A stretch of DNA of 64,000 nt from JL08 sp963765555 (GCA_963765555.1 CAVXWX010000012.1:124001-188000), one strand, 5' to 3'; shown: positions 36,045 through 45,899, counted from the first letter of the stretch. Numbers and translations: made by a program. The notes: generated by a model not told the origin, from the sequence alone.

Positions 36045-37607
36045 ATGCAGATTGACCCACCAGTAACAGTTACGATGAACGGCGGCCCGCCCTTGGGTGC
36101 TGGTGATGTGCAGATCACAAGTCAGCACTTTGATGCTGTTTTTGGCCGGGTTTTCGCCGCGTTGGAGATGGGTGAGCGGGGGGATGAACCAGACAGTGCC
36201 TTACCCGTCTTCGGCCATCCGGATCACCCGACCGGGCCGTTGGAAATTACCGAAAACACTGGTGCGATGTCATCGCGTTTGCCGGATACCGAAATGACGC
36301 AGCATGAACTACCCTCCAGTCTTGCCATCGCTAAGGGAGCAGAAAGCACGATCGACGTGCCTCAAGCAGGGATGGGTCGCGCCTTCGGCGGTGTTTCTGG
36401 CGGCGCGGCCAGCGTTCACGATTTTCGCGATACAAGCTCCATCGGGTTGCTGGCATCAGCCGAGAATCCGGACAGTTCTTTAACTCAAGTACAGGGTATC
36501 GATACAACCGAAACGGCTGCAAAAAACCAGCATGCAAGTGACCGGATCGCGCCAGACGTTACAAGGCTGCAATCAGCTAGTGAACAACCCAGTCATGAGT
36601 TCGATTTGAAACAAATTCTGAAACTGGAAACCAGCGTTCAGACCGGGTACGACAAACCGAAAACACAGATTTCATCCGAGGTGTTTGACGTTCAAAAACC
36701 CGCCCCGATCTTGCCGGTCACGCGCGGGCCGGATGTTGAACCTGCAATCCCGATAATCACTCGAATTGGTAACGCTCTACAAAGCGACCCATCCAATCCG
36801 CAGCCTACACAGCACCAGGAAAATGCGCCTTCCGACACTCCAGCGGGGCAAGGGGCAACAACTCAGTTGCTCGCGTCTGAGAACCCCAAATCGGCATGGC
36901 TCCCGGTCAAGCCTTTGACGACAGAGCCACGCCAAACAGGCGCCGGCATCAAACATCTTGAAATCCCAGACCTGTCGATGGCCACCATTGAAAAATCGGG
37001 CACCCCGGCGCAAGCATCAGAGACCGGCAAACGCCAACAGGTAAGGGCCGTTCCGCCTTTTGAACATGTGTCAGCTGTTGCGGTGTCGTCTGCATTGGTG
37101 ACAGAGGCAGCGGGCGTTGGCGTTACAATGTCCGAGGAATTGGGTGTCATTGTCACAACAGCCCCGTCAGGTTCGTCAGATATACGGATGGCACCGCCGT
37201 TGTTGACCCGCGCGGACCTGCCACAGACAGTTGCAAGACAATTGATCGAAGTGATCAGAAGTAGCCCGGACACACCAGTCGAGGTTTCACTCAACCCCGA
37301 AGAACTAGGCCGTGTACGGGTGGCTTTGGCAACACATGACACTGGTGTTGTATCTGTTTCAATCGCGGCGGAACGTCCGGAAACGCTGGCTTTGCTCAAA
37401 CGGCACGTTGACTTGCTGGTACAGGATTTTCAGAGCTTGGGTTATTCCGGCGCCGAATTTTCCTTTGCCGAGGATAACCGATCCCGGGGTGCAAACGTTA
37501 AATCGCCAGACAATGCGTCGTTCGCCGGACAGGAAGACATCACGTCTGATCTGCCGCTGGCTTCACCTCTCCTCCTTCAGACAACCGGTCTGGATCTTCG
37601 GCTATAA
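36045..37607 (+). CDS. fliK: Flagellar hook-length control protein FliK
   Basis: A 520-residue protein with a long, low-complexity, Pro/Ser/Thr/Gln-rich N-terminal ruler region and the conserved Flg_hook C-terminal domain at about residues 400-490, including VEVSLNPEELGRVRVAL and LLVQDFQSLGYSGAEF. It measures hook length and switches export specificity. The start at 36,045 (MQIDPPV) is preceded by CCGGAG. It forms a unit with flgD, nine bases downstream. Confidence 0.9.
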   Translation: MQIDPPVTVTMNGGPPLGAGDVQITSQHFDAVFGRVFAALEMGERGDEPDSALPVFGHPDHPTGPLEITENTGAMSSRLPDTEMTQHELPSSLAIAKGAESTIDVPQAGMGRAFGGVSGGAASVHDFRDTSSIGLLASAENPDSSLTQVQGIDTTETAAKNQHASDRIAPDVTRLQSASEQPSHEFDLKQILKLETSVQTGYDKPKTQISSEVFDVQKPAPILPVTRGPDVEPAIPIITRIGNALQSDPSNPQPTQHQENAPSDTPAGQGATTQLLASENPKSAWLPVKPLTTEPRQTGAGIKHLEIPDLSMATIEKSGTPAQASETGKRQQVRAVPPFEHVSAVAVSSALVTEAAGVGVTMSEELGVIVTTAPSGSSDIRMAPPLLTRADLPQTVARQLIEVIRSSPDTPVEVSLNPEELGRVRVALATHDTGVVSVSIAAERPETLALLKRHVDLLVQDFQSLGYSGAEFSFAEDNRSRGANVKSPDNASFAGQEDITSDLPLASPLLLQTTGLDLRL

Positions 37608-37616
37608 GGAACCAAA

Positions 37617-38303
37617 ATGGAAACGAACGTAATTTCGCAACAACAACCTGTCGGTACAAGGGCGACACCAGCACCCCAATCCGGTTCTGTCCTGTCGTCG
37701 GATTTTGAAACTTTCCTGAAAATGCTGACCGCGCAAGCCCAGTATCAGGATCCGCTCGAGCCGATAGATTCGACCCAGTATGCTTCGCAACTTGCGCAGT
37801 TTTCTGCTGTGGAACAACAGGTGCTTAGCAATGATCTTCTGACGGCACTTGTCGGGCAAATGGGCGGGTCGGATTTGTCACGTCTTGCCGGTTGGGTTGG
37901 GATGGAGGCGCGCAGTGACGCGCCAGTGATGTTTGATGGCGAACCCATCGTTTTGCGGCCCAATCCGGTGGCTATTGCGGATCAGGCGTTTATTGTTGCG
38001 CGCGACAAAGAGGGCAGGGAAGTGCAGCGGACCGAGATTGCGGTCTCAGACAGCCTGATCGAATGGACGGGAACGGCCAGCGACGGCGCGCCACTGCCTT
38101 ATGCGGCATACAGTTTTTCCGTAGAAAGCTTTGCGGGCGGGGAAATGATTTTAGCGGACCCTTTGGAAACCTATACCCCGATTATGGAGGCCCGTAATTC
38201 GGGGGGCCGGTTGGAACTGGTCTTGCGCGGCGGCCAGACAGTGACGCCCCAGCAGGTTACGGCGCTTAGGTCGGGCGATGGATCGCCACGCTTGGATAAC
38301 TGA
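37617..38303 (+). CDS. flgD: Flagellar hook-capping protein FlgD
   Basis: A 228-residue scaffold for hook assembly. The N-terminal FlgD signature is clear: FETFLKMLTAQAQYQDPLEP, then SAVEQQVLSNDLL. It is followed by FlgD Tudor/Ig-like domains and a C-terminal VTALRSGDG strand. AAGGAACC precedes the ATG. It ends 13 bases before the convergent UDP-glucose dehydrogenase gene. Confidence 0.95.
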   Translation: METNVISQQQPVGTRATPAPQSGSVLSSDFETFLKMLTAQAQYQDPLEPIDSTQYASQLAQFSAVEQQVLSNDLLTALVGQMGGSDLSRLAGWVGMEARSDAPVMFDGEPIVLRPNPVAIADQAFIVARDKEGREVQRTEIAVSDSLIEWTGTASDGAPLPYAAYSFSVESFAGGEMILADPLETYTPIMEARNSGGRLELVLRGGQTVTPQQVTALRSGDGSPRLDN

Positions 38304-38316
38304 AGGGTTACGGCGT

Positions 38317-39636
38317 CTAAGCCGAATAATCGCGGCGCCCGACCGAAACGTATCCAACAAACCCGGCTTGCTGGGCGTCTTTTTCTGAATAGATGTTGCG
38401 CAGGTCGGCCATTATCGGGCGGTGCATGCGGTTTGCGAGCCGTTTCAGATCAAGCGCGCGGAATTCATTCCATTCGGTCAAAAGCACCAGGGCATCTGCA
38501 TTCTGGGCGGCCTTATAGGCATCTGCCACCCAACTTACACCCGGCAACAGGGCTTCGCCTTCGCGCCGCCCTTGCGGGTCGACAACCCGCACTTTTGCGC
38601 CAGACCCGACAAGCGCAGGCACAATTGTAAGAGAGGGCGCATCGCGCATGTCGTCTGTGTTTGGTTTGAAGGTTACGCCAAGCACTGCGATCGTCTTGCC
38701 GTTTACGGACCCGCCGCACAGATCCATGATCTTGTCGGTCATCCGGCGCTTTATTTCATCGTTTACCTTGATCACTGCCTCGGTCAGTTGCATCGGCACC
38801 GCATGTTCTTGCCCGATCCGCGCCAGCGCTTTTGTGTCTTTCGGAAAGCATGATCCGCCATAGCCCGGGCCGGCATGCAAAAATTTATTGCCAATCCGGT
38901 TGTCCAGCCCCATGCCTTTGGACACCATTTTTACATCTGCGCCGGTGCGTTCACACAGTGCCGCGATTTCGTTGATAAAGGTGATCTTGGTCGCCAGAAA
39001 AGCGTTGGCTGCGTATTTGATCATTTCTGCGCTTTCCAGATCCGTGCTCATGATCGGGAATTCGCGCAGATAAAGCGGGCGGTATATCTGTGCCATGACA
39101 TCGGCCGCTTTTTCATTCTCGACACCGACAACAATCCTGTCCGGCCGCATGAAATCGTCAATCGCGGCACCTTCGCGCAAAAACTCCGGATTCGATGCGA
39201 CATCGAAATCGGCGTCCGGGCGTGCCGCTGAAATCACCTGTTTGACCTGTCGGTTCGTGCCGACCGGCACCGTCGACTTTGTGACGATCACCGCATATCC
39301 GGTCAGTGCATGTGCAATTTCTTGGGCGGCGGCCATGACAAAGGTCAGATCGGCATGACCATCCCCGCGGCGTGTTGGTGTGCCCACGGCGATAAAAACC
39401 GCATCGGCCCCGTCCACCGCAGCAGCCAGTTCTGTTGAAAAAGAAAGACGGCCCGCACTGACATTCTTGGCCATCAATTCATCAAGGCCGGGTTCGTAAA
39501 TAGGAACCACACCTTTGTTCAGCATCTCGATTTTCGCGGGATCCTTGTCAACACAGATGACATCATGGCCAAAATCCGAGAAACAAACACCGGAAACCAG
39601 CCCGACATAGCCAGTCCCAATCATCGCAATTTTCAT
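38317..39636 (-). CDS. ugd: UDP-glucose 6-dehydrogenase
   Basis: A 439-residue enzyme oxidising UDP-glucose to UDP-glucuronate for polysaccharide synthesis. It has the N-terminal NAD site GTGYVGLVSG, TKSTVPVGTNR near residue 120, NPEFLREG near 149, and the catalytic Cys263 in PGYGGSCFPKDTKAL. The ATG at 39,636 gives the family start MKIAMIGTGYVG; a GTG one codon earlier is less likely. It is isolated on its strand. The 120 bases upstream of it show no gene. Confidence 0.96.
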   Translation of the reverse strand: MKIAMIGTGYVGLVSGVCFSDFGHDVICVDKDPAKIEMLNKGVVPIYEPGLDELMAKNVSAGRLSFSTELAAAVDGADAVFIAVGTPTRRGDGHADLTFVMAAAQEIAHALTGYAVIVTKSTVPVGTNRQVKQVISAARPDADFDVASNPEFLREGAAIDDFMRPDRIVVGVENEKAADVMAQIYRPLYLREFPIMSTDLESAEMIKYAANAFLATKITFINEIAALCERTGADVKMVSKGMGLDNRIGNKFLHAGPGYGGSCFPKDTKALARIGQEHAVPMQLTEAVIKVNDEIKRRMTDKIMDLCGGSVNGKTIAVLGVTFKPNTDDMRDAPSLTIVPALVGSGAKVRVVDPQGRREGEALLPGVSWVADAYKAAQNADALVLLTEWNEFRALDLKRLANRMHRPIMADLRNIYSEKDAQQAGFVGYVSVGRRDYSA

Positions 39637-39756
39637 CACTTTACCTTTACCTTACGATCTGCCCAAGGCATGCGCGAAGCAAACTGGCCTGTCAACGCGT
39701 AGATAGATTGAATGTTGGGGCGTGTTGCCGGCTTGCGAACCGCACAGCGCTAGCGA

Positions 39757-41077
39757 TTACAAATCGGCCAGTGTGTATGTGGCATACATCGGCAGCATGA
39801 CGGCCCGGCGTGCGCGACCAAATGGAAAGGTCGTCATCGGTTTTTGCATAATATGCGGGATATCGCCGTGCCCCTGCACCAGTTCAGCCAGTTTTTTTCC
39901 AGTGTAACTGCCCATAGCAACACCGTTGCCGTGAAAGGCCAGCCCGGCAAAAACACCCGGCATATTCGGAATCGGCCCGATATAAGGTGTCAGGTTTCGG
40001 GACACACAGACCATCCCGGACCAGCTATTTGGCGTTTCGACATGGGCCCAGGCCGGGAACATTTTTTCAAAATCCCGGCGGTTTCGCTGCGCGGACCGCC
40101 GATCGGCAGATGGAGAAGACTGAAAACCGCCGCGCATGCCAAACAGAAAACGGCGATCTGGCATCAGGCGAAAGTAATGTAGCAAATTGCGCGTGTCATA
40201 TGACATTTGCTGCGTCGTCCAGCCCTGAGCATTAAGCTCATCATCACTTAGCGGGCGGGTGACGATCACATTTGATTGGGTCGGCAGATAGCGCGACGCC
40301 AGCCAGTCGGGAAGATCGTCACTGGAATAGCCGTTTGTCGCAACCAAGACGTTTTCGGCCTGTATCTCATGGCCAGTTAACGACCAGACGGCATCCTTGT
40401 GATGACGACTTAAGTTTGGACACAGGGCTGTTGCGAAAAATCTGGGCACCGGCATTTGCAGCGGCTTGCGCCAAACCGGTGAGGTATTTCAACGGGTTCA
40501 AGGCAAAGCCGATCGGGTTGGTCAAAGCCCCGAAAAACGGACCACCCATTCCGTTACTCCCAAGCTCCGGTTTTTCGATCAGGGTTGGTTCTACGTTGTA
40601 CTCATCACGGATGAACTGGGCCTGTTTATGCAGATCGTGCATGTCTTTGGCACGGTGCGCAAAAAGTGTTTCGCCTTTGGAATGTGTGTCTGCATCAATG
40701 GCCAGACGATCAAGCAGATCGGCAACCAGTTGCACAGACTCTACTTCGGCTTGATGAAACTCTTTCGTGTGCGCCACGCCGTGTCTGGACACCAACTCCT
40801 TGTGGCTCAGTTTACTGCCACCTAAGCAACAAAACCCGCCATTGCGTCCCGACGCCCCCCAGCCAGGGTGTTGCGCATCCATAACGGCAACATTTGCACC
40901 AGATTCCGCTAGGTGAAGCGCGGCAGACAAACCAGTGAATCCGGCCCCGATAATGGCCACATCCACTTTTTTCGGCGCATCAACAACCGGCCATTCAAGC
41001 GGCGCGCAGGTTTCATCCCACCAACAGCTATTGCGTGGTCCGGCCCCATAGGTATGCGCGGGGTAAATACGTTTCAT
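39757..41077 (-). CDS. FAD-dependent amine oxidase (gamma-glutamylputrescine oxidase-like), frameshifted near 40,411
   Basis: A DAO-family flavoprotein of 439 residues if repaired. The N-terminal dinucleotide fold is VDVAIIGAGFTGLSAALHLAESGANVAVMD, followed by GASGRNGGFC, the loop typical of PuuB/OrdL enzymes. The C-terminal piece contains NVLVATNGY, RNLTPYIGPIP and LAFHGNGVAMGSYTGKKLAE. The frames join at PVSKL then SRHHKDAVW, explained by one surplus base in ACTTAAG (about 40,409-40,413); length is 440 codons plus one base. The ATG overlaps the potI stop (ATGA), which ties the enzyme to the polyamine transporter and suggests an amine substrate. Confidence 0.86.
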
Positions 41078-41892
41078 GCTGTCCTTGCGGCGGCTTGTTC
41101 ATCGCGCTGTTGGCGCACACTTGCACTTTTTGAAACAAGTGATGCCGTGATCACGCCCACGGTTACAATCCCGATCATGATAGTCGACAGGGCGTTGATT
41201 TCGGGGCTGACCCCAAGGCGCACGGCGCTGAATATCTTGATCGGAAGCGTTGTCGCACCCGGGCCAGAGGTAAACGACGCAATCACCAGATCATCCAGCG
41301 ACAATGTAAAGGCCAGCAACCAGCCCGAAATCACCGCAGGCGCAATGATCGGAAGTGTCACAAGTCGAAAGGCATCAAAGCTTGAACAGCCCAGATCAAG
41401 CGCCGCTTCTTCAAGCGACCGGTCAAACGTGATCAGGCGGGAAGACACCACAACCGAAACGTAACACATCGAAAAGGTGGTGTGAGCCAGAACAATTGTC
41501 AAAACACCCCGGTCCAACCCGATGCCGATGAACAACAACAGCAATGACAGGCCGGTGATAACCTCGGGCATCACCAACGGCGCGTAAATCATGCCAGAGA
41601 ACACGGTACGCCCCAGAAACCGGCCGCCGCGTACCAATACATATGCGGCCATCGTGCCCAGAACTGTTGCAAATGTAGATGACAGTACAGCCACCTTTAT
41701 GGTGACCCACGCAGCATCCAGAAACGCTTCGTTCTGCAGCAGTTCGCCGTACCACTTTGTGCTGAAACCCGCCCAGACCGTCACCAGTTTGCTTTCGTTA
41801 AAGCTGTAGATGATCAGGATCAGCATCGGGATATACAAGAAGGCAAAACCCAATGTCAGAGCGGTGACATTAAACCAAGAGAAACGGTTCAT
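41074..41892 (-). CDS. potI: Polyamine ABC transporter permease (PotI/PotC type)
   Basis: A 272-residue inner-membrane protein with six membrane segments and the binding-protein-dependent permease motif EEAALDLGCSSFDAFRLVTLPIIAP near residues 168-192. The length and the ending match the second permease of putrescine/spermidine importers. The start MNRFSWFN at 41,892 overlaps the potH stop. It is followed, also with overlap, by the FAD oxidase. Confidence 0.92.
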   Translation of the reverse strand: MNRFSWFNVTALTLGFAFLYIPMLILIIYSFNESKLVTVWAGFSTKWYGELLQNEAFLDAAWVTIKVAVLSSTFATVLGTMAAYVLVRGGRFLGRTVFSGMIYAPLVMPEVITGLSLLLLFIGIGLDRGVLTIVLAHTTFSMCYVSVVVSSRLITFDRSLEEAALDLGCSSFDAFRLVTLPIIAPAVISGWLLAFTLSLDDLVIASFTSGPGATTLPIKIFSAVRLGVSPEINALSTIMIGIVTVGVITASLVSKSASVRQQRDEQAAARTA

Positions 41893-42770
41893 TTTTCTGC
41901 CTCCGCCTGCTTTTGCTGGTTCCGCTGAAACAGAACAATCGGAATGATCAGGATCAGCAGAAGAACAACGGCCACGGCACTGGCCACCGGCCAATCGCGG
42001 TTGCTAAAGAATTCTTCCCACAACACCTTGCCGATCATCAGCGTTTGCGACCCACCCAGCAGGGACGGAATCACGAATTCGCCCAAGGCCGGAATGAAAA
42101 CCAGAAAACAGCCTGCGATAATGCCATTTTTGGACAGCGGAACCGTGACCAGCCAGAACGCCTTGATACGTGAACAGCCCAGATCTTCGGCCGCCTCGAT
42201 CAGGGAACCATCCAACCGGTCCAACGCCGAATAGATCGGCAGGATCATGAAGGGCAGATAGGTATAAACGATGCCGATGTAGACGGCCGTGTTTGTATTC
42301 AGGATGGTCAAAGGTTCGTTGATAATCCCGATCCACAACAGAAACTGGTTCAGAAACCCTTCCTGACTGAGGATGCCCATCCATGCATAGACCCGGATCA
42401 GGAAGCTGGTCCAGAATGGCAAAATCACCAGCATCATCAAAGTTGCCCGCCATTCTTCTGGGGCGCGGGCCATCGAATAGGCAATGGGATACCCGATGAT
42501 CAATGTGAAGATCGTGGACAGGATAGCAATTTGCAGACTGCTTAAATAAGCGCGCCAATACAGATCATCCGAGGTGAGAAAGGCGAAGTTTTCGAAATCC
42601 AATTCCGCCAGAAAGGCCCATATGCCCGCACTCCACTCGAATGTCGGGGTGTAGGGGGGGATCGCAAGTGCGGTATCGGACAGCGAAATTTTCAGAACAA
42701 TCAGAAACGGCACCAGAAACAGGGCCAGAAGCCAAAAATACGGGACCGAAATCAGGAAAAAGCGGCGCAT
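41889..42770 (-). CDS. potH: Polyamine ABC transporter permease (PotH/PotB type)
   Basis: A 293-residue permease with six membrane segments, WTSFLIRVYAWMGIL near residue 125 (a strong PotB/PotH signature) and the EAA loop EAAEDLGCSRIKAFWLVTVPLS near residue 212. The start at 42,770 (MRRFFLIS) lies four bases after the ATPase-gene stop; the longer frame to 42,977 overlaps that gene and is not real. Confidence 0.93.
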   Translation of the reverse strand: MRRFFLISVPYFWLLALFLVPFLIVLKISLSDTALAIPPYTPTFEWSAGIWAFLAELDFENFAFLTSDDLYWRAYLSSLQIAILSTIFTLIIGYPIAYSMARAPEEWRATLMMLVILPFWTSFLIRVYAWMGILSQEGFLNQFLLWIGIINEPLTILNTNTAVYIGIVYTYLPFMILPIYSALDRLDGSLIEAAEDLGCSRIKAFWLVTVPLSKNGIIAGCFLVFIPALGEFVIPSLLGGSQTLMIGKVLWEEFFSNRDWPVASAVAVVLLLILIIPIVLFQRNQQKQAEAEK

Positions 42771-42774
42771 GGCG

Positions 42775-43905
42775 TTATCGATCCAACAGGACGCCGGCAG
42801 TGGCGGTCCATGAAATCCAGACAGGATCTTCCCATGTGAAATTGCGCCGCGCGATGCGTCTTGTGTTTGCCATTTGTGATTTGATGATGTCGCCCGACGG
42901 CAATTCCACGTGGTACGTGGACAGGTTGCCCAGATAGGCGATATCCAGAATTTTGCCCTGAACGGCGTTTTCCGCATCTTCGGGTTTGTCTGTCGAAATC
43001 GTCACTTTTTCTGGCCGGATCGCAAGGTGGCATTCCTGACCTTCCGACAAAGAAAGCGATGACGACGCGTTCAACGGCGGCTGAGTCTCGCTCCAGTTCA
43101 ATTGGAACATGTTTTTGCCGGCAGGGCTGACAGTGCCTTTGATCAGGTTCACATCGCCGATAAAGTCGGCCACATAAACCGAATTTGGCGTTTCATAAAT
43201 TCGGTCCGGGGTCGCCACCTGCACCACGCGACCTTCGTCCATAACCGCGACACGGCTGGCCACTGTCATGGCTTCTTCCTGATCGTGGGTCACAATCACA
43301 AAAGTCGTGCCGGTTTTTTCCTGAATATCCATCAGTTCAAACTGGGTATCCTGCCGCAGCTTTTTATCCAGCGCGCCCAAAGGTTCATCCAGCAACAAAA
43401 GTTTTGGTGCCTTGGCCAGCGATCGCGCCAACGCCACACGCTGACGCTGCCCGCCCGAAATCTGGTGGGGTTTGCGCTGGGCGAATTTTTCCAGCCGCGT
43501 CAATTTCAGCATCTCTTCGACACGGTCAATAATATCGTTTTTGGGCATGTTGCCACGCCGCAATCCGAAGGCGATGTTTTCAAAGATCGAAAGATGGGGA
43601 AACAATGCGTAAGACTGGAACATCATGTTCACAGCGCGCTTGTTCGGTGGAACCGGCCCGATATCCTGCCCGGCCAGCAAAATGGCCCCTTCGCTTGGCG
43701 CTTCAAACCCGGCCAGCATCCGCATCAGAGTGGTTTTTCCGCATCCGGACGGGCCTAGCAGGGCAAAGAATTCTTTTTCGAAGATATCCAGTGTCAGGTC
43801 TTCAATCGCGGTGAAGTCGCCAAACCGTTTGGTAACGTTCTCAAACCGGATCAAAGGTTTTGCGTTGGGATCATCCCAAGGCGCGAACACTTTGTTATTC
43901 ATCAT
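42775..43905 (-). CDS. potG: Polyamine ABC transporter ATP-binding protein (PotG/PotA type)
   Basis: A 376-residue ABC ATPase. It has Walker A GPSGCGKTT near residue 52, the Q-loop MMFQSYALFPHL, the signature ISGGQRQRVALARSL, Walker B LLLLDEPLGALD and the H-loop FVIVTHDQEEAM. A C-terminal TOBE-type regulatory domain follows. Two ATGs are adjacent (43,905 and 43,902); AGGGGACA is spaced better for the second. It is separated from the binding-protein gene by a 65-base gap with a strong hairpin. Confidence 0.94.
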   Translation of the reverse strand: MMNNKVFAPWDDPNAKPLIRFENVTKRFGDFTAIEDLTLDIFEKEFFALLGPSGCGKTTLMRMLAGFEAPSEGAILLAGQDIGPVPPNKRAVNMMFQSYALFPHLSIFENIAFGLRRGNMPKNDIIDRVEEMLKLTRLEKFAQRKPHQISGGQRQRVALARSLAKAPKLLLLDEPLGALDKKLRQDTQFELMDIQEKTGTTFVIVTHDQEEAMTVASRVAVMDEGRVVQVATPDRIYETPNSVYVADFIGDVNLIKGTVSPAGKNMFQLNWSETQPPLNASSSLSLSEGQECHLAIRPEKVTISTDKPEDAENAVQGKILDIAYLGNLSTYHVELPSGDIIKSQMANTRRIARRNFTWEDPVWISWTATAGVLLDR

Positions 43906-43924
43906 TGTCCCCTTTGGTCAGTAT

Positions 43925-43952
43925 GGGCAGGCGCTTCTTGTGTCGCCTGCCC
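43925..43952. terminator. Hairpin between the binding-protein and ATPase genes
   Basis: GGGCAGGCG (43925-43933) pairs perfectly with CGCCTGCCC (43944-43952), 9 base pairs with a 10-base loop. In the transcribed (minus) direction no U-run follows, so it more likely stabilises the upstream binding-protein mRNA, giving that subunit in excess. The plus side has TTTTCTT. Confidence 0.6.
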
Positions 43953-43970
43953 TTTTCTTGTCAGACCGTA

Positions 43971-45056
43971 TCAGGTCCCGGATTTGACCTTGGTCCAAAG
44001 ACGCGTCACGCCGCGTTGAACCTTGGCACCATAAGGTGTCGTCGTATACAGGTTTTCCAGCGTTGCCTCGTTCGGATAAATCGCCGGATCGCCGATCACA
44101 TCGTCTTCCAGAAACTCTTTGGACGCCGCATTGCCGTTTGCATAGTAAACATAGTTCGATGCCGCAGCCATGTTTTGCGCGTCCATGATAAAGTTCAGGA
44201 ACTTGTGCGCACCGGCCGGGTTCGGGGCATCAACGGGAATAGCCATCTGGTCAAACCACATCAGCGCGCCTTCGGTCGGAGCGTTGTAGGCAATTTCGAC
44301 ACCATTGTCGGCCTCGGCCGCACGGTCACGCGCCTGCAAAATGTCGCCCGACCATCCGAACGCCACGCAGATATCGCCATTGGCCAGCGCGTTGATGTAT
44401 TCCGAGCTATGGAATTTTTGCACATAGGGGCGCACGGCCATCAGAACCGGTTCGGCCATGGCAATGACATCCGGATCCTGGCTATCGGGGTTTTCACCGA
44501 TATACTTCAACGCCGCCGGGATCATTTCTGCCGGAGCATCCAGGAAATGCACACCGCACTCCGCCAGCTTGGACATGTTGTCAGGGTTGAACACCAACTC
44601 CAGCGAATCCATCGGGGCGTCTTCGCCCAAGAGTTCGGTTACTTTGCCAACGTTGACGCCAATACCTGTGGTGCCCCACATGTAGTTGATCGAATGCGTG
44701 TTACCGGGATCGTATTGTTCCGTTCTTTTTTCGACAACGTCCCACATGTTTTCAATGTTGGGCAACTGCGAACGGTCCAGTGGCTGGAAAGCACCGGCGA
44801 CGATCTGGCGCTGCAGGAAGGTGCCCGACGGTACGACAACGTCATATCCCGAACCGCCAGACAGCATTTTGGTTTCCAGAACCTCGTTGCTGTCGAAAAC
44901 GTCGTAAATCAGTTTGATGCCGGTTTCTTCTTCGAACTTGGTCAGCAAGGCTTCGTCGATGTAATCGGACCAGTTATAAACTCGCACTTCTTCGGCCGTT
45001 GCAGCCGCGGCGCTCAGCAATAGCGATGCTGCCACCGTTAGTGTCACATTTTTCAT
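43971..45056 (-). CDS. potF: Periplasmic polyamine-binding protein (PotF/PotD type)
   Basis: A 361-residue secreted solute-binding protein. The signal peptide ends ATAEE. The mature start VRVYNWSDYIDEALLTKFEEETG is the PotD/PotF signature, with YDVVVPSG near residue 75 and the later aromatic and Asp residues (YMWGTTGIG, FGWSGDIL) that line the polyamine site. It is the first gene of the transporter unit, divergent from the GntR regulator. Confidence 0.94.
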   Translation of the reverse strand: MKNVTLTVAASLLLSAAAATAEEVRVYNWSDYIDEALLTKFEEETGIKLIYDVFDSNEVLETKMLSGGSGYDVVVPSGTFLQRQIVAGAFQPLDRSQLPNIENMWDVVEKRTEQYDPGNTHSINYMWGTTGIGVNVGKVTELLGEDAPMDSLELVFNPDNMSKLAECGVHFLDAPAEMIPAALKYIGENPDSQDPDVIAMAEPVLMAVRPYVQKFHSSEYINALANGDICVAFGWSGDILQARDRAAEADNGVEIAYNAPTEGALMWFDQMAIPVDAPNPAGAHKFLNFIMDAQNMAAASNYVYYANGNAASKEFLEDDVIGDPAIYPNEATLENLYTTTPYGAKVQRGVTRLWTKVKSGT

Positions 45057-45097
45057 GATATACTCCCATTGGGTTGCCGGACTTTTTGCCCGATCAG

Positions 45098-45111
45098 ATT
45101 ATATTTGATCA
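45098..45111 (-). promoter_or_regulatory. Candidate potF promoter -10 with adjoining TTTGATCA element
   Basis: Read on the minus strand, a perfect TATAAT (45098-45103) lies 42 bases before the potF ATG. Directly upstream of it is TGATCAAA (45104-45111). The same 8-base element occurs in the promoter of the aminotransferase gene (45914-45921), and the GntR gene lies between the two, which makes it a plausible operator for that regulator. Confidence 0.5.
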
Positions 45112-45198
45112 AGTTTTGCGTCTTTGGGCAAGATGATTTATGTTTCCATGCAGTGCAGCGATGCGCAATACACGTTGCAACAGGACAGGGCAGGCCGA

Positions 45199-45894
45199 AT
45201 GACGATGCTGAAAAATCAGGCACAGACGCAGATTTCGACAGGTGCAAACCTGCCAGCGCACGAAGTGGTGTACCGGCAATTGCGCCGCAGAATATTGTTT
45301 GGCGATATCGCACCCGGTCAGGCGGTCACGATACAGGGTCTGGTCGAAACGCTGGGTGCGGGTATGACGCCCGTGCGCGAAGCAATCCGGCGCCTGACAT
45401 CGGATGGCGCGCTCGAGTTTTTGGGCAATCGCCGGGTCTGCGTCCCGAAACTGACCCCCGAGAGCATAGAAGAGATTGCTTTTATGAGAAAATCTCTTGA
45501 ACCGGAGCTGACGCGCCGTGCTGTTCAGCGGGTTGATAACGCGCAGGTCGAGGTGCTGATGAAGATCGATAACGGGTTGGATCTGGCCATTTCAAACGGC
45601 GACGTTAATGGATATCTGGAACACAATTATCGGTTCCATACGACGCTTTATGCCATGGCTGATGCGCCGGTTATGGCGGCGGTAGCAGACCGGCTTTGGC
45701 TGCGATTCGGTCCGTCACTGCGGGTGGTGTGCGGCCGGTTCGGTACGCAAAACCTTCCTGACAAACATCACGAACTGCTGGATGCGCTGTGCGCGCGTGA
45801 TTCTGAACGCGCCGCACAGGCAATGAGCGATGATGTCGAGCAGGGAATGAGCCAGATCGGCGACGTTCTTGAGGCAGTTGCCACCCGAAGCTGA
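45199..45894 (+). CDS. GntR-family (FadR/FCD subfamily) transcriptional regulator
   Basis: A 231-residue regulator: winged helix-turn-helix at about residues 20-85 (EVVYRQLRRRILFGDI, then GMTPVREAIRRLTSDGAL) and an all-helical FCD ligand domain at about 95-220 with the metal-type His residues in HNYRFHTTLY and DKHHELLDAL. It stands between the divergent potF and the aminotransferase gene, so it is probably the local repressor responding to a polyamine-derived acid. Start at 45,199; an alternative ATG is at 45,205. Confidence 0.88.
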   Translation: MTMLKNQAQTQISTGANLPAHEVVYRQLRRRILFGDIAPGQAVTIQGLVETLGAGMTPVREAIRRLTSDGALEFLGNRRVCVPKLTPESIEEIAFMRKSLEPELTRRAVQRVDNAQVEVLMKIDNGLDLAISNGDVNGYLEHNYRFHTTLYAMADAPVMAAVADRLWLRFGPSLRVVCGRFGTQNLPDKHHELLDALCARDSERAAQAMSDDVEQGMSQIGDVLEAVATRS

Positions 45895-45899
45895 TTCGA

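Noticed and set aside
39637..39756. Small gene or RNA between ugd and the FAD oxidase
   Set aside because: No open frame with a ribosome site and no stable hairpin stood out in these 120 bases.
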